From assembly GCA_030524705.1 (NCBI GenBank), contig JAUNGD010000002.1:1-64000 (forward strand): DNA of 64,000 nucleotides, read 5' to 3'. A program made the position numbers and the translations under genes. This document shows, one piece after another, positions 1 to 8,297 of this stretch. The first letter of the stretch is position 1, and every line of letters begins with the position of its first letter. The notes beneath the pieces were generated by a model. The model was not told the origin of the DNA. It was given only the letters and a program-made list of their open reading frames with translations, and made no database searches. The DNA is from Lachnospiraceae bacterium. GTDB taxonomy: Bacteria > Bacillota > Clostridia > Lachnospirales > Lachnospiraceae.

Positions 1-923
1 AGAATAATTTCCCGGGCGGCGTTTGGCCGGTCATGCTGACACCATTCACAGAGGATAACCAGATCGACGAGAAGGCGCTGCGGGCCCTGGTTGACTGGTA
101 TATTGAGAACGGTGTGAAGGGACTTTTTGCCGCATGCCAGTCCAGCGAGATTCATGAGCTGAGCTTTGAAGAGAGAATGCGTATCGCTGAGATCACAGTG
201 GACGCTGCAGCGGGAAGAGTGCCGGTAGTTGCCAGCGGCCATACCTCAGACAGCCTGGAGGATCAGGCAAAGGACATCAATACGATGTGGAAGACCGGCG
301 TTGATGCCGTGATTCTTCTGACGAACCGTCTTGCGAAGGAGGACGAGAGCGACGAGGTATGGATTGAGAATTATCACAAGCTGGAGCAGATGATCGACCC
401 GGAGATCAAGCTTGGCGTATACGAGTGTCCGAGACCGTACAAGAGACTTCTTTCGATTCCGGTCATCACTGAGATTGCAAAGACCAACCGTTTTTATTTC
501 CTGAAGGATACGTGCTGCGTGGCGGCGGACATCCGCAAGAAGCTTGCAGCCATCGAGGGCACAAATCTGAAGCTTTACAATGCGAACGCAACGACTGCCC
601 TGGAATCCTTAAGAGACGGCGCAGCAGGCTACAGTGGGATCATGGCGAATTTTCATCCGGAGCTGTGGGTATGGCTCTGCGAGCATTACAACGATAAGCC
701 GGAGAATGCGGACTGCGTACAGGAGGTTCTGATGGCGGCGTCCCTGATCGAGCGCCAGCTGTATCCGGTCAATGCGAAATGGCATCTGAAGGAGATTGAA
801 GGTCTTCCGATGACGACAAAATGCCGTGTGCAGGATGATTCTCTTCTGTTTGAGACCTGGAAAGAGGAAGTCCGTATGATGGATCGGCTCTGCAACAGAA
901 CCTACGAGGAATATTGTAAATAA
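1..923 (+). CDS. DHDPS/NanA-family class I lyase or aldolase (5' end outside window)
   Basis: A dihydrodipicolinate synthase/N-acetylneuraminate lyase family TIM barrel. The open frame continues upstream of the window: in-frame codons from base 3 read NNFPGGVWPV before the first visible Met at 33, so that Met is internal to the usual barrel start and the gene is truncated by the window edge. The Schiff-base lysine sits in YFLKDTCC (about residue 158 counted from that Met) and the catalytic tyrosine in GVYECP (about 130). The normal GxxGE pyruvate-carboxylate motif is replaced by ACQSSE, and KD(S/T)SGD by KDTCC, so the substrate is probably not that of DapA or NanA. The aldolase, regulator and TRAP importer downstream suggest sugar-acid or keto-acid catabolism. 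Fold certain; substrate unknown. Confidence 0.85.
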   Translation, partial: NNFPGGVWPVMLTPFTEDNQIDEKALRALVDWYIENGVKGLFAACQSSEIHELSFEERMRIAEITVDAAAGRVPVVASGHTSDSLEDQAKDINTMWKTGVDAVILLTNRLAKEDESDEVWIENYHKLEQMIDPEIKLGVYECPRPYKRLLSIPVITEIAKTNRFYFLKDTCCVAADIRKKLAAIEGTNLKLYNANATTALESLRDGAAGYSGIMANFHPELWVWLCEHYNDKPENADCVQEVLMAASLIERQLYPVNAKWHLKEIEGLPMTTKCRVQDDSLLFETWKEEVRMMDRLCNRTYEEYCK

Positions 924-963
924 CTAAAATAACTGAAAATATAGAAATTTTTGAAAAAAGTTG

Positions 964-1009
964 TTCACAATTACCAATAAACTATGGTATAATGTGAGCA
1001 CTTGGTAAT
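964..1009 (+). promoter_or_regulatory. sigma-A promoter with flanking inverted-repeat operator
   Basis: TTCACA (964-969), an 18-bp spacer and TATAAT (988-993) lie upstream of the aldolase gene. A perfect 8-bp inverted repeat brackets the -10: ATTACCAA at 970-977 and TTGGTAAT at 1002-1009. A shorter one, TACCA-N8-TGGTA, lies at 973-990. The placement is that of a repressor operator. The obvious candidate regulator is the FadR-type protein encoded at 1832, but this is inference. Confidence 0.6.
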
Positions 1010-1031
1010 CTGGTAGAAAGAAGGGCGAACG

Positions 1032-1829
1032 ATGACAGCAAAATTATGTAAAGCACAAATGATCCGTGAAAAAATGAAGCGCGGGGAGACGGTGATCGGC
1101 GCCCACACTTTTTATATTGACCCATCCATTACGGAGGCTCTCGGTTTACATGGATTTGAGTTTGTATGGATCGACGGCGAGCATTCGGCATTTGACAAGG
1201 CAAGCACTCTGAGCCATATCATTGCTGCTGCGGCTGCAGACACGGCATCTATTGTGCGCGTACCCTGGAACGATCCGGTTCTGGTAAAGCCAGTCCTGGA
1301 AATGGGACCGGACGGGATTATCTTTCCGATGGTATGCAATGCGGAGGAGGCCAGAAGGGCAGTTGCCGCCTGTATGTACCCGCCCTGCGGAGTCCGGGGC
1401 TTTGGACCGCGCAGAGCGAATCAGTACGGCGCCGTTTCAAATGAAGAATATCTGGATCACCCGGAAGAAAAGTTTCTTCGGATCGTTCAGATCGAGCACG
1501 TAGATGCCGTACATAATCTCCGGGAGATTCTCAGTGTGGAGGGCATTGATTTTCCATTAGTTGGAGCCAACGATCTGTCTGCGTCCATCGGACATCTGGG
1601 GGACACAAAGCATCCCGAGGTACGGGCTTTGTGCGAAGAGGTCATTCAGGTCTGCAAGGAGCTGGGCCGTCCTTTCGGTGTGTCTCTGGGAGCGGGCGAC
1701 CACGAAGCGATCAGCTACTGGATCAGCAAAGGGGTATCGTTCATCGGCTGCGGGGATGATATCAGCTATATCAGCATGGGCTGCCATGCCACCATGGAAT
1801 TCGTAAACGACTGCATGAAGAGGAAATAA
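1032..1829 (+). CDS. HpcH/HpaI-family aldolase
   Basis: A class II pyruvate-type aldolase of the HpcH/HpaI (2-keto-3-deoxy-rhamnonate / 4-hydroxy-2-oxoheptanedioate) family, 265 residues, which is the usual size. The catalytic His is in WIDGEH (H51), the pyruvate-binding Arg in VRVPWND (R76), and the metal ligands are Glu in IEHVDA (E155) and Asp in GANDLS (D181). These match the positions known for HpaI. Cytosolic and metal-dependent. It probably cleaves a 2-keto-3-deoxy sugar acid to pyruvate (or a related keto acid) plus an aldehyde. It is followed after 2 bp by the regulator gene, so the two are co-transcribed from the promoter at 964-993. Confidence 0.9.
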   Translation: MTAKLCKAQMIREKMKRGETVIGAHTFYIDPSITEALGLHGFEFVWIDGEHSAFDKASTLSHIIAAAAADTASIVRVPWNDPVLVKPVLEMGPDGIIFPMVCNAEEARRAVAACMYPPCGVRGFGPRRANQYGAVSNEEYLDHPEEKFLRIVQIEHVDAVHNLREILSVEGIDFPLVGANDLSASIGHLGDTKHPEVRALCEEVIQVCKELGRPFGVSLGAGDHEAISYWISKGVSFIGCGDDISYISMGCHATMEFVNDCMKRK

Positions 1830-1831
1830 GC

Positions 1832-2548
1832 ATGAAATTGACCGTGGAAGATTTTTCAGTGTCCAGAGTCAACCTCTATGAACAGATTGCAGACAGGCTT
1901 GAGGACTGGATTCTCTCGAACAGCTTTGAGGGAAAGGAAAAGCTTCCCTCCGAGCAGGCTCTGGCAGATGAGTTTTCTGTCAGCCGGAATGTGATCCGGG
2001 AAGCGCTCAAGCTGCTGAAGGCGAGAGGGCTTGTGGAATCCAGAAATGGGACGGGCTCTTATATCACCAAGCCGGAGGCCACCAATCTGTCTGATGTGAT
2101 CAGCCGTATGGTTGCCATGGACAATATTAATTACGAAGCAATTTATGAGGTACGTATCATTCTCGAGACAGCCGCCTGTCGCAAGGCTGCGTCTGTCGTC
2201 ACGCCGGAGCAGCTTGCAGAGATGGAGCAGCTTCTGGAAAAGCTGAAAAACCGGAGTATTTCGGTGAAGGAACGGCGGGAGACGGACTTTGCGTTTCATG
2301 TGGCAATTGCCCGGGCAGCAGGCAATCCGCTTCTGGAGATATTGGTACAGACGATGAAAAATGTTTTCATCGAAATGATTGAAAAGGGTATTTTTACGGA
2401 GGGCGGTATTGACGATGCGATCATGCGCCACGCCAACATTCTCAACGCGCTGAAGAAGCACGATCCGGCCATGGCGGAGGACGCCATGTATGATCATCTG
2501 GCTTTTTCTGCAAAGAATGTCGAAAAATACCTGAGCGGGAAACAATAG
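1832..2548 (+). CDS. FadR-type GntR transcriptional regulator (FCD domain)
   Basis: 238 residues. An N-terminal winged helix (about 10-80, with EKLPSEQALADEF and SRNVIREALKLL) is typical of the GntR superfamily. The C-terminal all-helical FCD ligand domain (about 90-230) keeps His residues in FAFHVAIA, MRHANI and YDHLAFS, the usual metal/ligand pocket positions. Such regulators normally repress the neighbouring catabolic genes until a sugar acid or keto acid binds. It sits between the aldolase and the TRAP importer genes, so it most likely controls both, possibly through the inverted repeat around 970-1009. Confidence 0.9.
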   Translation: MKLTVEDFSVSRVNLYEQIADRLEDWILSNSFEGKEKLPSEQALADEFSVSRNVIREALKLLKARGLVESRNGTGSYITKPEATNLSDVISRMVAMDNINYEAIYEVRIILETAACRKAASVVTPEQLAEMEQLLEKLKNRSISVKERRETDFAFHVAIARAAGNPLLEILVQTMKNVFIEMIEKGIFTEGGIDDAIMRHANILNALKKHDPAMAEDAMYDHLAFSAKNVEKYLSGKQ

Positions 2549-2608
2549 GTTCCTTCGTCTTTATGACGTAGTGATACACGTAAAAAAATTTTTCAGGAGG
2601 AAAAAAGT

Positions 2609-3673
2609 ATGAACAAGAAAGTATTGGCAACCGTACTGGCTGCAAGCATGGCTGGTTCTATGCTGGCTGGCTTCACAACACAGGCTGAGGATCTTGGCGA
2701 TCCGGTAAACCTGACTGTTACTCTGACTGCTGTATCTACAGATACACACGCACAGGCAATGCAGAAATTTAAAGAGACAGTAGAAGAGCTGTCTGGCGGA
2801 AACATCACAGTGGACGTTTACACAGATGCACAGCTTTTCTCTCAGGAAGAGGAAGTTGCAGCAGTAGTTATGGGCGATGCTGATATGACACTGACAAGTG
2901 CATCCTGGCTGACCACAGGTTCTCCGTGGATTTCCATGTTTACAGCAGGATATTTGTTCAACAGCTACGATCACATGACAGCTACGCTGAACGGTGAAAT
3001 CGGACAGGAAGTATTCCAGAAGGTTTCTGAGGAGCAGGGCCTGCTTCCGCTGGGCGCATGGTATCTTGGTTCTCGTGAGATTTCTCTGAATGAGGACAGA
3101 GCAATCTCAACACCGGAAGATCTGAAGGGCGTAAACCTCAGAATGCCGAACACAGACGCATGGCTGTTCCTTGGTTCAGCTCTTGGCGCTAATCCGACTC
3201 CGATGTCCTTCTCCGAGCTGTATCTGGCTCTGCAGACAGGCGCTGTTGACGGACAGGACAACCCGCTGGGTTCTGTTGAAAGTGCAAAATTCTATGAAGT
3301 ACAGAAGTCCATTACTCTGACCAACCATCTGGTTGACTCCGTATGGCCGGCAATCAACAACGCAAAATGGGAATCTCTGACAGACGCTCAGAAGGACATC
3401 ATTCTTCAGGGTGTTGAGGCTGGTAGAGATTACTGTGATACCACAAACCTTCAGAAGGAAGACGAACTGGTTGCATTCTTCGAGGAGCAGGGTCTCTCTG
3501 TTTACGAAGCTGATATTCCGGCATTCCAGGAGCACGTACTTGACTGCTATCTGAACGATGACATTTCTGCAGACTGGGATATGGATATGTATGACAAGAT
3601 CGCTGAGATCGGCGCTCAGTTCGTAGACGGCGCTGCTGACGCAGAAGCTGAGACAGAGGCTGTTACAGAGTAA
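2609..3673 (+). CDS. TRAP transporter solute-binding protein (DctP family)
   Basis: 354 residues with an N-terminal secretion signal (MNKKVLATVLAASMAGSMLA, cleavage near TTQAED) and no lipobox cysteine. The mature part is a DctP-type periplasmic-binding fold; the ligand-carboxylate Arg region is probably VNLRMPN and is followed by YLALQTGAVDGQDNP, a block characteristic of TRAP binding proteins. The last 15 residues are a low-complexity Ala/Glu tail. It binds the substrate outside the cell and delivers it to the DctQM membrane pair encoded downstream. Substrate inferred, from the neighbouring lyase and aldolase, to be an organic or sugar acid. The ribosome site is AGGAGG at about 2596. Confidence 0.92.
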   Translation: MNKKVLATVLAASMAGSMLAGFTTQAEDLGDPVNLTVTLTAVSTDTHAQAMQKFKETVEELSGGNITVDVYTDAQLFSQEEEVAAVVMGDADMTLTSASWLTTGSPWISMFTAGYLFNSYDHMTATLNGEIGQEVFQKVSEEQGLLPLGAWYLGSREISLNEDRAISTPEDLKGVNLRMPNTDAWLFLGSALGANPTPMSFSELYLALQTGAVDGQDNPLGSVESAKFYEVQKSITLTNHLVDSVWPAINNAKWESLTDAQKDIILQGVEAGRDYCDTTNLQKEDELVAFFEEQGLSVYEADIPAFQEHVLDCYLNDDISADWDMDMYDKIAEIGAQFVDGAADAEAETEAVTE

Positions 3674-3716
3674 TTGCAGGATTTCATGGATTTTATCTGA
3701 TGAAACGATAAAGGTT

Positions 3717-3769
3717 CCTCGCATTCCACGCCGTGGTTTGACGCATGGCCCGGGATGCGGGGATTTTTT
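3717..3769 (+). terminator. attenuator-type hairpin between TRAP binding-protein and permease genes
   Basis: An 11-bp stem, CCTCGCATTCC (3717-3727) with GGGATGCGGGG (3752-3762), including two G-U pairs, is followed by six T (3764-3769). It has the form of an intrinsic terminator but lies inside the operon. It would give partial read-through and so more binding protein than permease, as is common in importer operons. Confidence 0.6.
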
Positions 3770-3809
3770 GAAAGGAAAATTAAGAAATCTTAATGGAAGG
3801 AGTTTCGCA

Positions 3810-4406
3810 ATGGAAGGATTGAAAAAAGTTGGGAATTTTCTCCGCAATTGCGTGGAACTGTATATTCCGATCGCTGCATTTCTGATCATGTTCTGTGTAT
3901 TCGTAATTCAGATTGCAGCCAGATATGTGTTCAACAATCCCGTACCGTGGGCTTATGAGGTAACGGTTATGGGTTATCTGTGGATGGTCGTTCTGGGCGC
4001 CTGCTATGCGTACAGAGACAGATCTCACGTTACCTTCACGCTGGTTTATGACAAGCTTCCGGTAAAGGGCAAGGCTATCTGCGGTTTCCTCGGGAACCTT
4101 CTGATGGCGATTGCATTTATCGTGATGTTTGTGCCGTCCTGCCAGATGATCAGCCAGATGAAGATCCAGGTGACCAGTGTGTTTAAGATCGGTCTGAACA
4201 TCGTATATCTTCCGTTTATCCCGTTTATGATCATTATTCTGTGCTACATCCTGTATGATATGTGGCTGGAGATTATGGTATTTACCGGTATCGGCGGAGA
4301 AGCGGCAGTAAAGAAGATGCTGGACGAGACGAAAAATGAGACTCAGGAAGCCATCGACGCTGCCATGGCACAGGAAGAGGCCGCGGGAAAGGAGGCAGGT
4401 AAATAA
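3810..4406 (+). CDS. TRAP transporter small permease (DctQ family)
   Basis: 198 residues with four hydrophobic helices (about 17-37, 50-70, 93-113, 140-160), as in DctQ. The start at 3810 is preferred over an upstream in-frame Met at 3738 because GGAAGG lies about 9 bases before it and the earlier frame runs through the attenuator hairpin. The motif NPVPWAYEV in loop 1 is typical for the family. The C-terminus is a charged tail rich in Glu, Ala and Lys. It forms the small membrane subunit of the Na+-coupled TRAP importer with the gene that overlaps its stop codon. Confidence 0.9.
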   Translation: MEGLKKVGNFLRNCVELYIPIAAFLIMFCVFVIQIAARYVFNNPVPWAYEVTVMGYLWMVVLGACYAYRDRSHVTFTLVYDKLPVKGKAICGFLGNLLMAIAFIVMFVPSCQMISQMKIQVTSVFKIGLNIVYLPFIPFMIIILCYILYDMWLEIMVFTGIGGEAAVKKMLDETKNETQEAIDAAMAQEEAAGKEAGK

Positions 4407-5707
4407 TGGATATAAGTACGGCTTTACTTGTATTTTTATTGATTTTTGTGTTGATCTTTATTCTGCGTATGCCGATTCCCATGGGCATGATGACGGCCTG
4501 TGTATTTTACTTTATGGTAAGCGGTGAGAGTCCGAAGATGGTGGCTCAGCAGACACTGAAAACATTCTACACAAACTATACGATTATCGCTGTGCCGCTT
4601 TTCATTTTTGCGGCCAACGTTATGAACAGCGGTAAGGTAACAGAAAAGGTATTCGGCTTTGCCATGGGCTTTGTGGGCCGTTTCAAGGGCGGTCTGGGAC
4701 ACGTAAACGTCCTGGCTTCTCTTGTATTCTCCGGTATGACCGGTTCTGCTATCGCAGACGCCAGCGGTCTTGGAAAAATGGAGATCGACGCCATGAGAGA
4801 TGAGGGATACGATGATGGATTTAGCTGTGCCATCACTGCAGCATCCGCGACAATCGGGCCGATCTTCCCGCCGAGTATTCCTATGGTTATTTATTCCATG
4901 CTTTCCGGCGCTTCCGTGGGCGCGCTGTTCATGGGCGGTATGGTGCCGGGTATTCTTCTGGCCATCGCTTTGATGATTTATATTATGATGGTTGCCCGTA
5001 AGAGAGATTACCCGATCAGCGAGAAGGTAAATTTCAAGGCATTCCTGAAATATACTTTCAATGCGATTCCGGCGATCCTGACTCCGGTCATCCTGCTGGT
5101 GGGTATTTACACCGGTGTTATGACCCCGACGGAGGCAGGTGCTGTGGCAGGTCTTTATGCGCTGATCGTAGCAGTTTTCGGCTACCGCGTACTGAAATGG
5201 GAGGGCTTCAAGCAGGTGCTGGTGGACACCGTAAAGGCTACCGGTACGACCTCTATTATGATCGGTGCGGCTACGTGTATTTCCTACATCGTGGCGAAGG
5301 AGCAGCTGGCGGCTACCGTTGCGAACTGGATCACAGGCTTTACGGACAACAAATATGTCTTCCTGATGATCGTCAACGTTGCAATCCTGATCCTGGGTAT
5401 GTTTATTGATACCTCTGTTATCCAGGTCGTATTTATCCCGATCCTCCTGCCCATCGCAAGAGCATTCGGAATCGACTTGGTACACTTTGGACTGGTGGTT
5501 ATCTTCAATATGATGATCGGCCTTTCCACACCGCCGTTCGGTATGCTGCTGTTCATCACCAGCGGTATTTCGGGTACGCCTTTGAAGGATGTGATTAAGG
5601 AGATCATAGGGCCTTTGGTGACGATGCTGATTGTCCTGCTGGTCATTACATACATCCCGGATGTGGTACTGTTCCTGCCGAGGATGCTGATGGGCTATGC
5701 AGGCTGA
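4406..5707 (+). CDS. TRAP transporter large permease (DctM family)
   Basis: 433 residues and about 12 hydrophobic segments, the normal DctM length. Family blocks visible include GHVNVLASLVFSGMTGSA, IGPIFPPSIPMV, TPTEAGAVAGLYAL and GLSTPPFGM. It is the ion-coupled transport subunit. The start codon overlaps the dctQ-like stop by one base, showing tight translational coupling. With the DctP and DctQ proteins it forms a complete three-part importer. Confidence 0.93.
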   Translation: MDISTALLVFLLIFVLIFILRMPIPMGMMTACVFYFMVSGESPKMVAQQTLKTFYTNYTIIAVPLFIFAANVMNSGKVTEKVFGFAMGFVGRFKGGLGHVNVLASLVFSGMTGSAIADASGLGKMEIDAMRDEGYDDGFSCAITAASATIGPIFPPSIPMVIYSMLSGASVGALFMGGMVPGILLAIALMIYIMMVARKRDYPISEKVNFKAFLKYTFNAIPAILTPVILLVGIYTGVMTPTEAGAVAGLYALIVAVFGYRVLKWEGFKQVLVDTVKATGTTSIMIGAATCISYIVAKEQLAATVANWITGFTDNKYVFLMIVNVAILILGMFIDTSVIQVVFIPILLPIARAFGIDLVHFGLVVIFNMMIGLSTPPFGMLLFITSGISGTPLKDVIKEIIGPLVTMLIVLLVITYIPDVVLFLPRMLMGYAG

Positions 5708-5743
5708 GCATGAATCCTGAATGAAATGTGATACGTAAGATGG

Positions 5744-5775
5744 CCGGGGCGTCCTTTGGGGCGTCCCGGTTTTTA
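5744..5775 (+). terminator. intrinsic terminator after the TRAP operon
   Basis: A 9-bp stem CCGGGGCGT (5744-5752) / GCGTCCCGG (5761-5769), with G-U pairs, and an 8-base loop, followed by a run of T (5770-5774). It ends the lyase-aldolase-TRAP transcription unit. Confidence 0.75.
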
Positions 5776-5834
5776 GGTGAGAAGGAATTTGCGGGGAAAT
5801 TTGCAGGAAATCATATTTTCGGAGGGGTAAATCC

Positions 5835-5863
5835 TTTTCAAAGCGCTTAAAAATGTTTATAAT
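5835..5863 (+). promoter_or_regulatory. sigma-A promoter with cre-like site upstream of yhcH-type gene
   Basis: TTTTCA (5835-5840), 17 bp, TATAAT (5858-5863). The -35/spacer segment TCAAAGCGCTTAAA (5838-5851) matches the CcpA cre consensus at all but two defined positions, which suggests carbon-catabolite control. The promoter is moderately well supported; the cre site is tentative. Confidence 0.5.
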
Positions 5864-5878
5864 GAATAGAAGAAAAAT

Positions 5879-5971
5879 AGTCTGAAAATGATGGAAGAGA
5901 AATAGGTTGAAAATGAAAGAAAAGAATCAGTCTGAAGAATATGATAGGAAAGAGGCAGTCTGAACATAAAT
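5879..5971 (+). repeat. degenerate 25-28 bp tandem repeats in 5' leader
   Basis: Four A-rich units begin AGTCTGAA or AGGTTGAA at 5879, 5904, 5929 and 5957 (spacings 25, 25, 28). They fill the untranslated leader between the promoter and the yhcH-type gene. No protein or RNA fold is recognised. Confidence 0.6.
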
Positions 5972-5990
5972 AAAAAAGGAGGATCATAAT

Positions 5991-6440
5991 ATGATTATCG
6001 ACAGAATTGAAAGAAGCGCATGTTACAACGGCCTTGTGCCGGAGTTTAAAGAAGCAATGGAGTTTGCCCTGAGCCTGAAGGACAAGCCGGCAGGACGGTA
6101 TGAGTGTGACAAATTCCCGGAGGGCAGGGTATTTGCCATGGTGCAGGAGGGCAATACACTTCCCTGCGAGGGCGGACAGGTGGAGGCCCACAGAAAATAC
6201 ATGGACGTGCAGATCATGCTGGAGGGCGGAGAGACGGTGTATTATGCGGATATTGACGGCCTCACCGAGGTTGTGCCCTACAAGGATGATATTCTTTTTT
6301 ATGCGGCGGCAGGCCAGCCCGCGAGAATTGAAAAGGGAATGTTTTATGTTGCGCTTCCGCATGACGGACATATGCCCTGCCGTGAGCTGGACGGCCCGGG
6401 AACCTACCGCAAGATTGTGTTGAAGATCCGGGTGCAGTAG
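5991..6440 (+). CDS. YhcH/YjgK/YiaL-family (NanQ-like) protein
   Basis: 149 residues matching the DUF386/YhcH-YjgK-YiaL family of small cupin-like beta-barrel proteins. Characteristic stretches are EAHRKYMDVQIMLEGGE, PYKDD and ALPHDGHMPC; the His/Glu/Asp residues of the first and the His of the last form the metal site known in the family. Members accompany sialic-acid and other sugar-acid catabolic genes; E. coli NanQ is a sialic acid anomerase. Here it lies directly after a lyase/aldolase/TRAP locus, consistent with handling the same sugar. The ribosome site is AAGGAGG. Its stop codon lies in the first unit of a 36-bp tandem repeat. Confidence 0.88.
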   Translation: MIIDRIERSACYNGLVPEFKEAMEFALSLKDKPAGRYECDKFPEGRVFAMVQEGNTLPCEGGQVEAHRKYMDVQIMLEGGETVYYADIDGLTEVVPYKDDILFYAAAGQPARIEKGMFYVALPHDGHMPCRELDGPGTYRKIVLKIRVQ

Positions 6441-6542
6441 GAAAGCGGAATCGGATAGGAAAATTGGGTACAGCAGGAAAGCGGAATCGAATAAGGATGC
6501 TGGATGCAGCAGGAGAGCGGAATCACATAGGGATGCTGGGTG
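6435..6542 (+). repeat. three tandem 36-bp repeats spanning a stop codon
   Basis: Units at 6435-6470, 6471-6506 and 6507-6542 all begin CAG(T/C)AGGA(A/G)AGCGGAATC. The TAG stop of the yhcH-type gene (6438-6440) is in unit 1. The units are directly adjacent with no spacers, so this is a minisatellite rather than a CRISPR array. Confidence 0.9.
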
Positions 6543-6599
6543 TATACACGGCATTCAGCGAATGCATTGTATTTGTATGAGGCAGAGAGGAACTGGAAA

Positions 6600-7568
6600 A
6601 TGATGAAGAAGGTATTACATATTGGAAGCGTAGGGACCAGCTCAATCATGAAGGTGATCCAGGAGGGGATACGCCTGACTGATGGGCTGGAGACAAAGGT
6701 CATCTACTCCCGGGATATGGAACGGGGACGTGCCTTTGCCGGGAGTGCTGGTGTGGAAGAGTGCTGTGATGATTATGAGGCTATGATCGCCCGGGAGGAT
6801 CTTGATATTATTTATATTGCTTCCCCGAACTGTTTTCATGCACAGCAGGCGGTTCGGGCCCTGGAGCGGGGAAAGCATGTGATCGTAGAAAAGCCTGCGG
6901 CTGTTTCCGGCGGAGAGCTTCGAGAAATGGAGGCTGCGGCCAGACAAAACGGCGTTTTTTTCTTCGAAGCGATCACAACCTTGTTTATGCCGAATTATAC
7001 GGTATGCCGGAATATGCTGCCCCGGCTGGGAAGGCTTACCGGAGCGGACATCTGCTTTGGTCGCTATTCTTCAAAATATGACGATTATCTGGCAGGAAAG
7101 AACCCGAATATCTTCAACCCGGAAATGAAGGCCGGCGCGCTGAACGACATGGGGATTTACTGCATCCATATGGCGGTGGATCTGTTTGGAGCGCCGCAGC
7201 AGGTGAGCTATGAGGCAGAGTACGGCCCAAATGGAATAGATTTGTGCGGAACGCTGCTGCTGGAATACCCAGAGCTGGTATGCCGGATCACAACCTCCAA
7301 GGACAGGGATTTGAAGTGCGGATTCCGGCTGGAGGGAGAGAACGGATTTCTGGCGTCGGAGGGAGAACTCAATGTGTTTCCGGCCTGTTACGGTGAGATT
7401 GGCGGCGCTTCCGTAACGATCAATGAGCCGACGGGAGAAAACCGCATGGTTCATGAGCTGGCAAGATTCCGGGATGCGATCTTAAATTGTGACACAGAAT
7501 TCTTTGACCGGATGTGCAGACAGAGCAGGGAAGCGGCGGAGATACTGGAGCGGGCGCATCAGAATTAG
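6600..7568 (+). CDS. Gfo/Idh/MocA-family oxidoreductase
   Basis: 322 residues from the ATG at 6600, chosen because AGAGG lies 9 bases upstream; the frame is open further 5' but there it runs into the repeat region. N-terminal Rossmann fold (about 1-120) with HIGSVGTSS and the family signature HVIVEKPAAVS, where the Lys is catalytic. The C-terminal alpha/beta domain includes LNDMGIYCIHMAVDLFG, whose His corresponds to the usual substrate-binding residue. It is an NAD(P)-dependent dehydrogenase of a sugar or polyol; the substrate cannot be deduced. Probably co-transcribed with the yhcH-type gene. Confidence 0.88.
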   Translation: MMKKVLHIGSVGTSSIMKVIQEGIRLTDGLETKVIYSRDMERGRAFAGSAGVEECCDDYEAMIAREDLDIIYIASPNCFHAQQAVRALERGKHVIVEKPAAVSGGELREMEAAARQNGVFFFEAITTLFMPNYTVCRNMLPRLGRLTGADICFGRYSSKYDDYLAGKNPNIFNPEMKAGALNDMGIYCIHMAVDLFGAPQQVSYEAEYGPNGIDLCGTLLLEYPELVCRITTSKDRDLKCGFRLEGENGFLASEGELNVFPACYGEIGGASVTINEPTGENRMVHELARFRDAILNCDTEFFDRMCRQSREAAEILERAHQN

Positions 7569-7572
7569 GGGG

Positions 7573-7620
7573 AAAATTGCAGCATCGGTATAGATGATTA
7601 CCGGGGCTGCAATTTTTTTT
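7573..7620 (+). terminator. intrinsic terminator after the oxidoreductase gene
   Basis: AAAATTGCAGC (7573-7583) pairs with GCTGCAATTTT (7606-7616), with an inner GGTA/TACC stem, and a run of eight T ends at 7620. Confidence 0.85.
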
Positions 7621-7652
7621 GAACATTTTTGAAGACAAAAAGTAAAATATAT

Positions 7653-7681
7653 TTGACAAAATGACGTCCGAGTGATATGAT
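7653..7681 (+). promoter_or_regulatory. consensus sigma-A promoter for the membrane protein/ABC cassette
   Basis: TTGACA (7653-7658), 17 bp, TATGAT (7676-7681). The spacer holds the palindrome GACGTC. The in-frame ATG at 7677 overlaps the -10 box, so it cannot be the translation start of the following gene; the start at 7752 is used instead. Confidence 0.8.
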
Positions 7682-7751
7682 GCTGTTAAGAAAAGAGCAT
7701 TCGGTTTGGATGCGAAAGCACGGTATCAAATCAATGAAGGAGGAACAGGGA

Positions 7752-8297
7752 ATGGATGAACGTACAAAAGGTTATGTTGTGGGAATCAGTGCCGGAGTTG
7801 CAGTTGGTATTATACTGATAGCTGTTATTTTGAAGGTGACAAAAACAAATGGCCGCATGAAGTGTGAATTTGACGAGAGACAGGAGCTGATCAGAGGAAG
7901 AGGATACAAATACGGATTTGGCACATTGATCCTCTGCAACGTGCTGTATGCAGGAATTTTGGAGATAGGGCTGAAGATTCCGGTAGAACCGGATACGGCA
8001 ATGTTTTTAATGATTTTAATGTCGGTTCTGGTAACCGTGTCCTATTGGATCTGGAACGACGCGTATTTTGGACTGAATGTGCACCGCCCGAGAATTATGG
8101 CCGCATTCGTACTGCTGGCTGCATTGAATCTGTGGCTGGGGGTGAAAGGCATCCTGGAAGGAAGGAGTGTCAAAAACGGCCGGCTGACCACCGGAGGGCT
8201 GAACCTGTTTTGCGGGATTATGTTCATAATCGTATTTGCCGTTCTTCTGGCAAAGCATCTTCGGGAAAGCTTCGGAGTGCAGGAAGATGAGGAATAA
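7752..8297 (+). CDS. membrane protein of unknown function with FDERQ motif
   Basis: 181 residues. AAGGAGG 8 bases before 7752 fixes the start. Predicted hydrophobic helices lie at about 9-29, 57-72, 80-98, 111-129 and 150-170. Between helices 1 and 2 is a charged stretch containing KCEFDERQELIRGRGYKYGF. I associate such FDERQ-type small membrane proteins with Lachnospiraceae loci next to HTH regulators and ABC exporters, but no function is known to me. First gene of a five-gene cassette that includes a NatAB-like exporter. Degenerate repeats begin at its stop codon. Confidence 0.7.
   Translation: MDERTKGYVVGISAGVAVGIILIAVILKVTKTNGRMKCEFDERQELIRGRGYKYGFGTLILCNVLYAGILEIGLKIPVEPDTAMFLMILMSVLVTVSYWIWNDAYFGLNVHRPRIMAAFVLLAALNLWLGVKGILEGRSVKNGRLTTGGLNLFCGIMFIIVFAVLLAKHLRESFGVQEDEE

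Noticed and set aside
5836..5855. cre-like sequence as a firm CcpA site
   Set aside because: Two consensus positions (the G and the C) are missing, so it is mentioned only as a tentative part of the promoter entry.
6435..6542. 36-bp repeats, a period also typical of CRISPR repeats
   Set aside because: Units are directly adjacent with no unique spacers, diverge from each other, and the first contains the stop codon of a gene; no cas genes are present.
7677..7751. Longer N-terminus for the membrane protein at 7752
   Set aside because: The upstream ATG overlaps the -10 box of a consensus promoter, so it would not be in the transcript.
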